From an uncultured bacterium (GTDB taxonomy: Bacteria; Actinomycetota; Coriobacteriia; Coriobacteriales; Coriobacteriaceae): 8,454 bases of DNA. The DNA lies in the NCBI GenBank assembly GCA_905215205.1, contig CAJMPK010000061.1, forward strand, positions 1-8,454. The letters run 5' to 3'. Shown here piece by piece: positions 1-6,340 of this stretch. The translations under genes and the position numbers were made by a program. The notes below the pieces were generated by a model. That model did not search any database. It was not told the DNA's origin and saw only the letters and a list, made by a program, of their open reading frames with translations. Numbering within the stretch: the stretch's first letter is position 1; each line of letters opens with the position of its first letter.

Positions 1-150
1 CTCGATTACTTCGAGGACTCCCGGTTTATGAAGGACGCGCTCGGTGAGCACATCCACTCGTTCTTCCTCAAGAAGAAGCGCGCCGAGTGGGCGAAGTTCA
101 CCTCGACGGTCACCGAGTGGGAGATCAAGCACTACTTCGCAAATTCCTAG
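1..150 (+). CDS. glnA: Glutamine synthetase type I, C-terminal end (partial)
   Basis: This is the 3' end of a gene that begins upstream of the window; 49 codons and a TAG stop are visible in frame 1. The peptide carries the typical C-terminal pattern of bacterial type I glutamine synthetase: FMKDALGEHI, a Lys-rich helix leading to KRAEW, then the late TEWEIKHYF. The enzyme makes glutamine from glutamate, ammonia and ATP in the cytoplasm as a dodecamer. The catalytic residues and any Tyr adenylylation site lie outside the window, so the GSI-alpha or GSI-beta subtype cannot be decided. The neighbour 224 bp downstream is a GlnR-like regulator, which fits a nitrogen-control locus. No convincing intrinsic terminator follows the stop, so read-through into the regulator is possible. 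Confidence 0.85.
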   Translation, partial: LDYFEDSRFMKDALGEHIHSFFLKKKRAEWAKFTSTVTEWEIKHYFANS

Positions 151-283
151 CGAAGTTCGGGTGGCTGCGCGGTAACGACCTTGTGCCCGCCGTGCAACTG
201 AGCGTGCCGTCTGGCCGGCCAATTGAAGGTTTTGGCAACGGGGCACGGGCCGGCGGAGGCGCGCAGGGCCGCAGGAAGGGTTT

Positions 284-340
284 TAAGACACCTCCTACGT
301 GCGGAAATGCGCATCTGCGCTGCAAGTGGTAGGTGTTTTA
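284..340. repeat. Nested dyad in the glnA-regulator gap
   Basis: Outer 15-nt arms at 284-298 and 326-340 are inverted copies matching at 12 of 15 positions (TAAGACACCTCCTAC against the complement of GTGGTAGGTGTTTTA). Inside lies a perfect small dyad, GCGCA-TC-TGCGC, at 309-320. The element ends 34 bases before the regulator's ATG. It could be an operator, for example for autoregulation, or an RNA hairpin. There is no T-tract, so it is not a standard terminator. A possible -10 hexamer TAAGAT follows at 344-349, with no clear -35. The rest of 151-283 shows only a TGGCCGGCCA palindrome at 212-221. Confidence 0.45.
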
Positions 341-362
341 CGGTAAGATAAAGCAACGCGTT

Positions 363-368
363 AGGAGG
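363..368 (+). promoter_or_regulatory. Ribosome binding site fixing the regulator start
   Basis: A perfect AGGAGG lies 6 nt before ATG 375. It decides for this start over an in-frame GTG at 333, which would overlap the dyad and has no such site. Confidence 0.8.
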
Positions 369-374
369 TGCTGC

Positions 375-1037
375 ATGGCCGAGAAGTGCATTTTGTTTAT
401 GGCCAGGACAACGCGGTTCCACGAGTTTGCCCGGACCCTCACCCAATCGCTGGGTGTGGAGGTGAGCTTGGCGACTCCCGATTCTCCTAACGCGGCACAC
501 GATTTTGACCTGCTGATGCTCGATGGGGACGGCATTCGCAACGACCGCATCGACCAGATCGCGAAATGGCTCGAGGACCGCGGCGGCATCCCGATGCTCG
601 TGATCGTAGACGACGAGACCCTTCCTTCGCTGCGCCTGCCCGCGCACTCCCGCTCCGACTTCATCTGCGCTTCGGCGAGCCCCGCGGAGCTCGAGGCACG
701 TGCGCGTCGCCTTATGGGAGATGACGACTCCTTCAACCTCGACGACATTCTTTATATCGATAACCTCGTCATCAACCTCGCGACCTATCAGGTCTATCTC
801 GATGACGAGCCCGTCGACCTCACGCTCATGGAGTACTCGCTGCTCTCGTTCTTGGCCACTCATCCTAACCGGGCCTATTCGCGCGAGGTGCTGCTGCATC
901 GCGTGTGGGGCTTTGAGTACTGCGGCGGCACGCGTACCGTCGACGTGCACATCCGTCGCATTCGTTCGAAGGTGGGCCCGCAGATCGCGGCGCACATCAC
1001 CACCGTCCGCGGCGTGGGCTATCTGTTTAAGGACTAG
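375..1037 (+). CDS. GlnR-like orphan OmpR/PhoB-family regulator
   Basis: This 220-aa protein has a receiver-like domain (about 1-115) and an OmpR/PhoB winged-helix DNA-binding domain (about 122-220). The latter shows GGTRTVDVHIRRIRSK as recognition helix (184-199) and TTVRGVGY as the wing (209-216). Asp50 sits at the usual end of strand beta-3 (LLMLD). The acidic pair at the end of beta-1 is replaced (ILFMART, 6-12), and the conserved Lys of beta-5 is missing (DFICASASP, 95-103), so classical phosphorylation looks unlikely. This pattern, and the motif order around IDNLVINLATYQVYL, resemble actinobacterial GlnR, a nitrogen regulator that works as an unphosphorylated dimer. No histidine kinase gene is adjacent. 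Position directly after glnA supports a nitrogen role, but the regulated genes are inferred. It could instead be another orphan response regulator. Confidence 0.82.
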   Translation: MAEKCILFMARTTRFHEFARTLTQSLGVEVSLATPDSPNAAHDFDLLMLDGDGIRNDRIDQIAKWLEDRGGIPMLVIVDDETLPSLRLPAHSRSDFICASASPAELEARARRLMGDDDSFNLDDILYIDNLVINLATYQVYLDDEPVDLTLMEYSLLSFLATHPNRAYSREVLLHRVWGFEYCGGTRTVDVHIRRIRSKVGPQIAAHITTVRGVGYLFKD

Positions 1038-1042
1038 ATTTC

Positions 1043-1076
1043 TACCACAAAGGGGACAGGCACCTTTGCGGTGGTA
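1043..1076. repeat. GGGGACAGG-loop hairpin, possible REP-like element
   Basis: TACCAC (1043-1048) pairs with GTGGTA (1071-1076), and AAAGG (1049-1053) with CCTTT (1063-1067), leaving a 3-nt bulge and a loop containing GGACAGGCA. It begins six bases after the regulator's stop. No T-tract follows, so a Rho-independent terminator is unlikely. The GGGGACAGGCACC core resembles REP-type intergenic repeats I know from other bacteria. A second hairpin with a related core lies at 2778-2808. Confidence 0.4.
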
Positions 1077-1192
1077 TTGACGCAGGTGCGGGTTCCTTTC
1101 GGGCCTGCAATAGAACTTAAGCCTTCCTAAAAGATTGCGTTCTCATACACGTGCACCCGCATATTGGGGTACAACTCAACGTGAACAATGAT

Positions 1193-1219
1193 GGCCCGCC
1201 ACATGTTTGGCGGGCCTTT
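1193..1219 (+). terminator. Terminator-like hairpin in the htrA leader
   Basis: A perfect 8-bp GC-only stem, GGCCCGCC (1193-1200) with GGCGGGCC (1209-1216), encloses an 8-nt loop and is followed by TTTGGTTATTT. It ends 27 nt before the protease ATG. There is little room for a promoter after it, so it either ends upstream transcription weakly or acts as a leader attenuator. The T-tract is broken by GG. The stretch 1077-1192 holds no gene and no clear promoter. Confidence 0.5.
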
Positions 1220-1245
1220 GGTTATTTGACGAAAGGATCGCAGCT

Positions 1246-2706
1246 ATGAGCGAGAACGATTCCCAGCGTCCCCAGGATGCGGGCAGCGCTGGCGAGACCC
1301 AGCAGCAGCCGCGTGTGCAGGTGGAATCGACGCCTGCCGACGGCAACATTCCCTACGTGCAGGCCTACGACACGCAGACCGGCAAGCCGCTGGGCGGCCA
1401 GCAGGTCGTGAACAAGCACACGGTGGTCAAGACCAAGACCAAAAAGCTGCCGATCTTTATTACAGCACTCGCCGGCTGTGCCTGCGGCGCCCTGCTGGTC
1501 ATTGCGCTCATTATGAGCGGCACGCTCAATATCGGCGGCGGCAAGAATGCCGTGACGGCGGGCGCTTCGGGCTCGTCGACGCAAAAGATCACGATCGACT
1601 CCGAGGACACCACGCTGGCCGAGGCTGTTTCTGCCAAGGCCCTGCCCTCCGTGGTTTCCATTACCGCCACTTCGAGCGGCAGCCAGAATGGCTCGCTTTC
1701 GCAGTCTGCCGACGAGTCGGATAGTTCGGGCAGCGTCGGTTCGGGCGTGGTGCTCGATACCGAGGGTCACATCCTCACTAACAACCACGTGGTCGATGGC
1801 TATGACCAGTACGTGGTGACCATGGACGACGGCACCACCTATGAGGCCGAGTTCGTGGGCAACGATGCTTCGAGCGACCTAGCCGTCATTAAGCTCAAGG
1901 ATGCAGACGCCTCCAAGCTCACGCCGATCGAGATCGGCGACTCCTCCAAGCTCAACGTGGGCGAGTGGGTTATGGCGATCGGCTCGCCGTTCGGCAACGA
2001 GCAGTCTGTCTCCACGGGAATCGTGTCGGCGCTGTATCGCTCCACGGCCATGAGCTCTACCAGCGGTAACACCATCTATGCCAACATGATCCAGACCGAT
2101 GCCGCCATCAACCCGGGCAACTCCGGCGGCGCGCTCGTCAACGACAATGGCGAGCTCGTGGGTATCAACTCGCTCATCGAGAGCTATTCGGGCTCCAGCT
2201 CGGGCGTGGGTTTTGCCATTCCCGTTAACTACGCCAAGGACATTGCCGACCAGATTATCGACGGTAAGACGCCGGTCCATCCGTACCTGGGTGCCACGCT
2301 TTCGAGCGTCAACGCGCTCAACGCCCGTACCAACAAGCTGAGCACCGATAGCGGCGCGTATGTGGCGAGCGTCGTTGAGGATGGTCCTGCTGCCAAGGCT
2401 GGCATCCAAGAGGGCGACGTCATCACCAAGCTGGGCGACGACGAGATCACGAGCGCCGATGGCCTGATCATCGCGCTGCGCAGCCACGAGGTGGGCGAGA
2501 AGGTCGAGATCACGCTCGTGCGCGGCAAGGAAGAGAAGAAGGTCACGGTTGAGCTGGGCTCTGACGAGGAGCTGCAGAACCAGCAGCAGGACGACAGCTC
2601 GACCGACACCGGCAACGGCGGTATTACCGACGAGCAGCTGCGCCAGTACCTGGAGGAGCTGCTGGGCCAACAGGGCCAGGGCCAGGGCTACGGCCAGGGT
2701 TTCTAA
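1246..2706 (+). CDS. htrA: HtrA/DegP-like membrane-anchored serine protease with PDZ domain
   Basis: This 486-aa protein starts at ATG 1246, chosen because GAAAGGA (1231-1237) lies 8 nt upstream; an earlier TTG at 1207 would lie inside the hairpin. Order of parts: a hydrophilic, Gln-rich cytoplasmic segment (1-67) ending in a Lys-rich patch, one membrane segment (about 68-90), a Ser/Gly-rich linker, a trypsin-like domain (about 120-340), one PDZ domain (about 345-437) and a low-complexity tail ending GQGQGYGQGF. The catalytic triad is complete: His181 in TNNHVV, Asp211 in SSDLAV and Ser293 in GNSGGA. HtrA proteases degrade or refold misfolded exported proteins outside the membrane, and one TM plus one PDZ is the usual Gram-positive plan. 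It looks monocistronic, with a strong terminator after it. The substrate is unknown. Confidence 0.93.
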   Translation: MSENDSQRPQDAGSAGETQQQPRVQVESTPADGNIPYVQAYDTQTGKPLGGQQVVNKHTVVKTKTKKLPIFITALAGCACGALLVIALIMSGTLNIGGGKNAVTAGASGSSTQKITIDSEDTTLAEAVSAKALPSVVSITATSSGSQNGSLSQSADESDSSGSVGSGVVLDTEGHILTNNHVVDGYDQYVVTMDDGTTYEAEFVGNDASSDLAVIKLKDADASKLTPIEIGDSSKLNVGEWVMAIGSPFGNEQSVSTGIVSALYRSTAMSSTSGNTIYANMIQTDAAINPGNSGGALVNDNGELVGINSLIESYSGSSSGVGFAIPVNYAKDIADQIIDGKTPVHPYLGATLSSVNALNARTNKLSTDSGAYVASVVEDGPAAKAGIQEGDVITKLGDDEITSADGLIIALRSHEVGEKVEITLVRGKEEKKVTVELGSDEELQNQQQDDSSTDTGNGGITDEQLRQYLEELLGQQGQGQGYGQGF

Positions 2707-2732
2707 CGGGCCGTATTGCACATATCGAAGCC

Positions 2733-2775
2733 AGAGGGGCTGTCCCGTCAACGTGGGACAGCCCCCTCTTTTCTC
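2733..2775 (+). terminator. Rho-independent terminator after the protease gene
   Basis: AGAGGGGCTGTCCC (2733-2746) pairs with GGGACAGCCCCCTCT (2755-2769), with one bulged C and an 8-nt loop, followed by TTTTCT. It begins 26 nt after the stop codon. Confidence 0.88.
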
Positions 2776-2777
2776 AT

Positions 2778-2808
2778 TGATCCGTTGGGGACGGAGGAAA
2801 ACGGGTCA
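2778..2808. repeat. GGGGACGG-loop hairpin, possible REP-like element
   Basis: TGATCCGTT (2778-2786) pairs with AACGGGTCA (2800-2808), 8 of 9 Watson-Crick plus one possible G-U pair, around a loop GGGGACGGAGGAA. It sits directly after the protease terminator. Loop core and layout recall the hairpin at 1043-1076, although the stems differ. The remaining 2809-2955 shows no gene. A weak promoter before ligA is possible (TACTCT at 2915-2920), with poor -35 support. Confidence 0.4.
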
Positions 2809-2955
2809 TTTAGAAATGGCAAGGGCATGGTTTGATCGCGCGATCCACCCCAGTCTGGCGGCTGCCGATTCGGTGCGGTTCGAGACCGCTATTCGGCCTC
2901 ATTGCGACCGGTGGTACTCTAGTATCCGTTTGAAATCGAGCGAAGGAGTGCCGCT

Positions 2956-5184
2956 ATGGAGCAATCGAGCCTGTTTGGTGACGGTGTGGACATCGATCCC
3001 GAAACGCCAGCGAGCACGGATACCGCTGCACCGGCCGATGCCCGTGCCCAGGCGGCAGCGCGTGCGGCCGAGCTGCGCCACGAGCTCGATTACCACGCCT
3101 ATCGCTACTACATGCTCGATGCGCCCGAGATCACGGACGCCGCCTTTGACAAGATGCTCGTTGAGCTGCAGGAAATTGAGGCCACCTACCCCGACCTGGT
3201 GACGCCCGACAGCTATACCCAGCGCGTGGGCGGCTACGTGAGCGAGCAGTTTACGCCGGTCACGCACATGGCGCGCATGTATTCCATGGACGATGCCATG
3301 GATTTGGACGAGCTCGACGCATGGCTCCAGCGCACCGAGGATGCGCTCGGCGCCGGTAGCGTCACCTATACCTGCGAGCTTAAGATCGACGGTCTGGGCG
3401 TGGCGCTTACCTACCAAAACGGCACCTTTGTGCGCGCGGCCACACGTGGCGATGGCACCACGGGCGAGGACGTGTCGCTCAACGTCCGCACCATCAAGGA
3501 CGTGCCCATGCACCTGTCCGAGCCGGCGCTTGTCCACATGGGTGCCGACCGCGAGCGCACCATTGAGGTGCGCGGCGAGGTCTACATGCCTAAGGGCAGC
3601 TTTGTACGTCTGAATGAAGAGGCCGATGCCGAGGGCCGCGACCCCTTCGCCAACCCGCGCAACGCTGCCGCCGGCAGCCTGCGCCAAAAGGATCCCAAGG
3701 TCACGGCGCGCCGCGATCTTGCCACCTTTATCTATGCCATCGCCGATACCGATCCGCTGCACGTTCACAGCCAGCGCGAGTTCCTCGACTGGCTGCGTAG
3801 CGCCGGCTTTAGCGTCAATCCCAACGTGGCACGCTGCGCCACGCCCGCCGAGGTCCACGAGTTCTGCGCCCAGGCCCTCGAGCACCGCGGCGACCTCGAT
3901 TACGACATCGACGGCGTGGTCGTAAAGGTGGACAGCTTCCAGCAGCAGCTCGACCTGGGCTTTACCGCCCGCGCGCCGCGCTGGGCCATTGCCTTTAAGT
4001 TCCCGCCCGAGGAAAAGCAGACCGTCCTGCGCGAAATTCGCATCCAGGTGGGCCGCACCGGTGTGCTCACGCCGGTCGCCGAGTTCGACCCGGTGACGGT
4101 TGCCGGCTCCACCATCGCGCGCGCCACGCTGCACAACATCGACGAGATCCGCCGCAAAAACGTGCGCGAGGGTGACACTATCATCGTGCACAAGGCGGGC
4201 GACGTGATTCCCGAGGTTGTGGGCCCGGTACTCGATAAGCGCCCGGCCGATTCGGTCGACTGGCACATGCCCGAGGTCTGCCCCGTGTGCGGTAGCCCCG
4301 TGGTCCACGAGGATGGCGAGGTTGCCTACCGCTGCGTCTCCATCGACTGCTCCGCGCAGCTCAAGGAGCGCCTGCTTCACTGGGTGAGCCGCGGCTGCAT
4401 GGACGTCGACGGACTAGGCGACGAGATTGTCGACAAGATGATCGCCGCTGGGCTGATTCACGACGTCGCAGACTTCTACCAGCTCACGGTCGATGACATC
4501 GCAGGGCTGGACACGGGCCGCACCTATGCCAGCTCCAACAGCAAAAAGGGCGTCAAGAAGGGCGACCCCATTCCGGTAGGCCTTAAGACGGCCGAGAAAA
4601 TCATCGCCGAGCTCAACAAGTCCAAGAGCCAGCCGCTCGGTCGCGTGCTGTTTGCCCTGGGCATCCGCCACGTAGGCAAGAGCGTGGGCGAGGTCATCGC
4701 CGAGCGATTCCTGTCGATTGACAAGCTCATCTTGGCGAGCGAAGAGGACATTGCCGAGTGCGAGGGCATTGGTCCCAAGATTGCGGCGAGCGTCAAGCAG
4801 TTCCTGGCCGTGCCCGAGAACCTTGCCGTGCTGGAACGCCTGCGCCAGGCGGGTCTGTCGCTCGAGGTCGACCTGGGTGCCGCACACGCGCAAGCCGCAG
4901 CCGATGCCGGCGTGGCAGGCGAGCTCGCCGACGCACAGCCGCTCGCGGGTCTGACGTTTGTGCTGACCGGTACGCTTGTCAACCGCACCCGCGACGAGGC
5001 GGGCGCGGCGCTCAAGGTGCTCGGCGCCAAGGTCTCGGGTAGTGTGTCAAAGAAGACGAGCTATCTGGTCGCCGGCCCCAAAGCAGGCTCCAAGCTCACC
5101 AAAGCCGAGCAGCTGGGCGTACCCGTGTTGGATGAGGATGCCCTCGAGCAGATCTTGACTACTGGTGAGGTGCCGGAGGCTTAG
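2956..5184 (+). CDS. ligA: NAD-dependent DNA ligase LigA
   Basis: This 742-aa protein starts at ATG 2956, 7 nt after GAAGGAG (2942-2948). It seals nicks during replication and repair through a ligase-AMP intermediate made from NAD. After a hydrophilic N-terminal extension (about 1-33), domain Ia has the NMN-binding region (HAYRYYMLDAPEITDAAFD, 47-65). The adenylation motif KIDG places the active-site lysine at 143. DGVVVK (Lys324) and AFKFPPEE (Lys348) are further nucleotidyltransferase motifs. An OB-fold follows (about 352-430), then a zinc finger (Cys442, Cys445, Cys460, Cys465), helix-hairpin-helix repeats (about 470-640) and a C-terminal BRCT domain (about 661-737). The family is usually near 670 aa; the excess comes from the N-terminus, an insertion at about 520-542 (Gly/Lys/Ser-rich, with KKGVKKGDP) and an Ala-rich linker before BRCT. 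The gene is intact and probably essential. Confidence 0.98.
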   Translation: MEQSSLFGDGVDIDPETPASTDTAAPADARAQAAARAAELRHELDYHAYRYYMLDAPEITDAAFDKMLVELQEIEATYPDLVTPDSYTQRVGGYVSEQFTPVTHMARMYSMDDAMDLDELDAWLQRTEDALGAGSVTYTCELKIDGLGVALTYQNGTFVRAATRGDGTTGEDVSLNVRTIKDVPMHLSEPALVHMGADRERTIEVRGEVYMPKGSFVRLNEEADAEGRDPFANPRNAAAGSLRQKDPKVTARRDLATFIYAIADTDPLHVHSQREFLDWLRSAGFSVNPNVARCATPAEVHEFCAQALEHRGDLDYDIDGVVVKVDSFQQQLDLGFTARAPRWAIAFKFPPEEKQTVLREIRIQVGRTGVLTPVAEFDPVTVAGSTIARATLHNIDEIRRKNVREGDTIIVHKAGDVIPEVVGPVLDKRPADSVDWHMPEVCPVCGSPVVHEDGEVAYRCVSIDCSAQLKERLLHWVSRGCMDVDGLGDEIVDKMIAAGLIHDVADFYQLTVDDIAGLDTGRTYASSNSKKGVKKGDPIPVGLKTAEKIIAELNKSKSQPLGRVLFALGIRHVGKSVGEVIAERFLSIDKLILASEEDIAECEGIGPKIAASVKQFLAVPENLAVLERLRQAGLSLEVDLGAAHAQAAADAGVAGELADAQPLAGLTFVLTGTLVNRTRDEAGAALKVLGAKVSGSVSKKTSYLVAGPKAGSKLTKAEQLGVPVLDEDALEQILTTGEVPEA

Positions 5185-5204
5185 TGCATCGATAATCAAA
5201 TTAG

Positions 5205-5248
5205 AAAACCTCCCGGAAAGGTTGATACTTTCCGGGAGGTTTTTATTT
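5205..5248. terminator. Bidirectional terminator after ligA
   Basis: A perfect 16-bp stem, AAAACCTCCCGGAAAG (5205-5220) with CTTTCCGGGAGGTTTT (5228-5243), has a 7-nt loop and then TTATTT. The A-tract on the left gives a U-tract on the minus strand too, so it can also end transcripts arriving from the right. It resembles the terminator at 6984-7025. Confidence 0.93.
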
Positions 5249-5299
5249 GGGCGTGGTGGCGGGCAGCATGATCTGCGTCATGTAGGTTGCTGAGGGTGA
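5243..5299 (-). pseudogene. Remnant 3' end of a MerR/GyrI-like regulator gene
   Basis: On the minus strand a TAA stop (5243-5245) is preceded by codons reading SATYMTQIMLPATTPK. The intact MerR gene at 7023-7871 ends PTTYVTQITVPVAPAK with a TAA placed in the same way at the edge of a terminator stem. At a constant offset of 1780 bases the DNA matches at 45 of 60 positions over 5231-5290, including ten identical bases at 5271-5280. The match ends abruptly near 5290. No MerR helix-turn-helix or further effector-domain sequence is recognisable beyond, so this is only a 3' stub. It points to a lost second regulator gene or to a duplicated gene end at the island border. The function is gone. Confidence 0.65.
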
Positions 5300-5340
5300 C
5301 CCTGCGGATCGGTGTCGTTCCGGAGCGATAGAAGATTCAT

Positions 5341-5387
5341 ACAAAGCAAAGGGGCCCCGCAGTGAGGTCCCACAACGGGGCTGCCCC
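5341..5387 (-). terminator. Possible minus-strand terminator left of the island
   Basis: GGGG (5351-5354) pairs with CCCC (5384-5387) and CCCCG (5355-5359) with CGGGG (5376-5380), leaving a 3-nt bulge and a 16-nt loop. Read on the minus strand, the stem is followed by TTTGCTTTGT. It would stop leftward transcripts from the island. It could instead be a border repeat. Between 5300 and 5340 I see nothing. Confidence 0.4.
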
Positions 5388-5401
5388 ATTGTAATGAGTT
5401 T

Positions 5402-5435
5402 TATACACTTTAACATCAACATTAACGTGTATACT
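5402..5435 (+). promoter_or_regulatory. Promoter/operator of the Phd-PIN module
   Basis: TATACAC (5402-5408) and GTGTATA (5427-5433) form an inverted repeat with an 18-nt centre. The right arm overlaps a good -10 hexamer, TATACT (5430-5435). TTAACA (5410-5415) resembles a -35 but is only 14 nt from the -10, so the -35 assignment is uncertain. Phd-type antitoxins usually repress their own operon at such dyads, so autoregulation is inferred. Confidence 0.55.
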
Positions 5436-5455
5436 TAGTAGTGAAGATATATGTT

Positions 5456-5463
5456 GAGAGGAG
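5456..5463 (+). promoter_or_regulatory. Ribosome binding site fixing the first antitoxin start
   Basis: GAGAGGAG lies 5 nt before ATG 5469 and so selects it over an in-frame ATG at 5451, which would place this site inside the coding region. Confidence 0.75.
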
Positions 5464-5468
5464 CAGTT

Positions 5469-5861
5469 ATGGTTACCGTCGCGTTTTCGGAACTGCGCCA
5501 AAACCTTACGCAGGTGGCCGAAAGGGTTGCCAATGAGGGCGAGGAGGTTGTGGTCTTCAAGCGGAGCAAGCCGTTGTTCAAGATCGTGCCGCTCGACTAT
5601 GAAGGTCCAGTTACGGTGGAATATGACGCTGCCCAGGAGCGTGGGGGCGCAAAGCCGACGTGTGGCACCGGCAAGCCCAAGCGTGACGTGGGTACGATGT
5701 GGCATCCCAAGATCACCTGGAAGGAGATCCGCGAGATGCTTGCGGAGGATGAGGACTACCAGGAGTATCTCGATATCGTGGCTAACATGCCAAAGGGAAC
5801 GCCGCTCGATACGATGACGGTTGAAGATGAAAAGCGCGTCGCGAGGGAGCGCTACCTATGA
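5469..5861 (+). CDS. Phd/YefM-like antitoxin, long form, of the PIN module
   Basis: This 130-aa protein has an N-terminal part (about 1-42, VTVAFSELRQNL...VVVFKRSKPLFKIVPL) that matches the Phd/YefM fold, which dimerises and binds operator DNA. Beyond it come a charged linker (about 45-75) and an acidic helical C-terminus with TWKEIREMLAEDEDYQEYL. In type II modules the C-terminal part of the antitoxin wraps and blocks the toxin; that role is inferred here. At 130 aa it is longer than the roughly 70-90 aa of common Phd antitoxins, mostly because of the tail. Its stop overlaps the toxin start (ATGA, 4 nt), so the pair is translationally coupled. GC content is like the host's (40 of 60 bases in 5641-5700). 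Confidence 0.82.
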   Translation: MVTVAFSELRQNLTQVAERVANEGEEVVVFKRSKPLFKIVPLDYEGPVTVEYDAAQERGGAKPTCGTGKPKRDVGTMWHPKITWKEIREMLAEDEDYQEYLDIVANMPKGTPLDTMTVEDEKRVARERYL

Positions 5862-6280
5862 GGGTATTTCTCGATACCAATTTTCTGCTCGATTGCGTGC
5901 TGCCGGGCCGGCCGGAGCATGGGGCGGCGCAAACGACCAAGGGGCTCGTTGACGTGGGACTTATCGAGGGTGTTGTTTCGGCCTGCTCTCTCAAGGACGC
6001 GTACTACATTCTCACTAAACAGGCAGGCGAGGCGCGCGCCCGCGAGGTAGTGCGCGACTGTCTTAAGAGCTACTCGGTAGAGCCTCTCGACCAAGAAGCT
6101 TGTTTTACCTCCGCCTATTCCGATGAGCCGGACTTTGAGGACGGCTGTATCCGTGCGATGGCCGAGCGTGCCGGCGTGGACTTTATCATCACGCGTGACC
6201 GCGCCGCTTTTGTGCGCTCAACCATCAAGACCTTCTCGCCTGCAGAGTTCATCCGTGCGTTTCCGATTCCGGAGGAGTAA
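5858..6280 (+). CDS. PIN-domain toxin (VapC-like ribonuclease)
   Basis: This 140-aa protein starts within the antitoxin stop. The PIN fold is recognisable from MRVFLDTNFLLD at the N-terminus (Asp6), SACSLKDAYYIL (Asp47), DFEDG (Asp95) and FIITRD (Asp114). These acidic residues sit where PIN nucleases hold metal ions. The pattern resembles the PIN_3-type branch, with Asp in the second motif, rather than classic VapC. PIN toxins cut RNA, often tRNA or rRNA, and are held inactive by the upstream antitoxin. The actual target is unknown. All expected acidic residues are present and the frame is intact, so the toxin is probably functional. A hairpin follows the stop immediately. Confidence 0.87.
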   Translation: MRVFLDTNFLLDCVLPGRPEHGAAQTTKGLVDVGLIEGVVSACSLKDAYYILTKQAGEARAREVVRDCLKSYSVEPLDQEACFTSAYSDEPDFEDGCIRAMAERAGVDFIITRDRAAFVRSTIKTFSPAEFIRAFPIPEE

Positions 6281-6317
6281 AACCGCCATATCGGGGATTG
6301 TCCTCGACATGGCGGTT
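6281..6317 (+). terminator. Terminator-like hairpin after the PIN toxin
   Basis: AACCGCCAT (6281-6289) pairs perfectly with ATGGCGGTT (6309-6317). The inner TCGGGGA and TCCTCGA pair with one mismatch. It starts on the base after the TAA. What follows is CTCCTG, so the U-tract is poor and termination may be partial. It separates the two toxin-antitoxin modules. Confidence 0.65.
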
Positions 6318-6340
6318 CTCCTGTAGCTGACGCTCGTTAG

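Noticed and set aside
333..374. Longer regulator form starting at GTG 333
   Set aside because: Overlaps the right arm of the dyad, and the AGGAGG at 363-368 would be inside the coding region. ATG 375 also places the conserved Asp at position 50, as in GlnR.
147..995. Minus-strand open frame of 282 codons opposite the regulator
   Set aside because: Overlaps the clear GlnR-like gene and the dyad; no recognisable domain in the translation.
2549..3202. Plus-strand frame spanning the protease end and ligA start
   Set aside because: It crosses a strong terminator and overlaps two solid genes in another frame; low-complexity Arg/Ser/Thr translation.
2899..4380. Long minus-strand open frame (493 codons) opposite ligA
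   Set aside because: It runs antiparallel to a ligase with complete motifs. Long shadow frames are expected in GC-rich codon-biased DNA, and its translation shows no family motif.
5337..5705. Minus-strand open frame across the first antitoxin promoter
   Set aside because: Covers the operator and the start of an antitoxin with a good ribosome site; no family resemblance. It ends in the hairpin region by chance.
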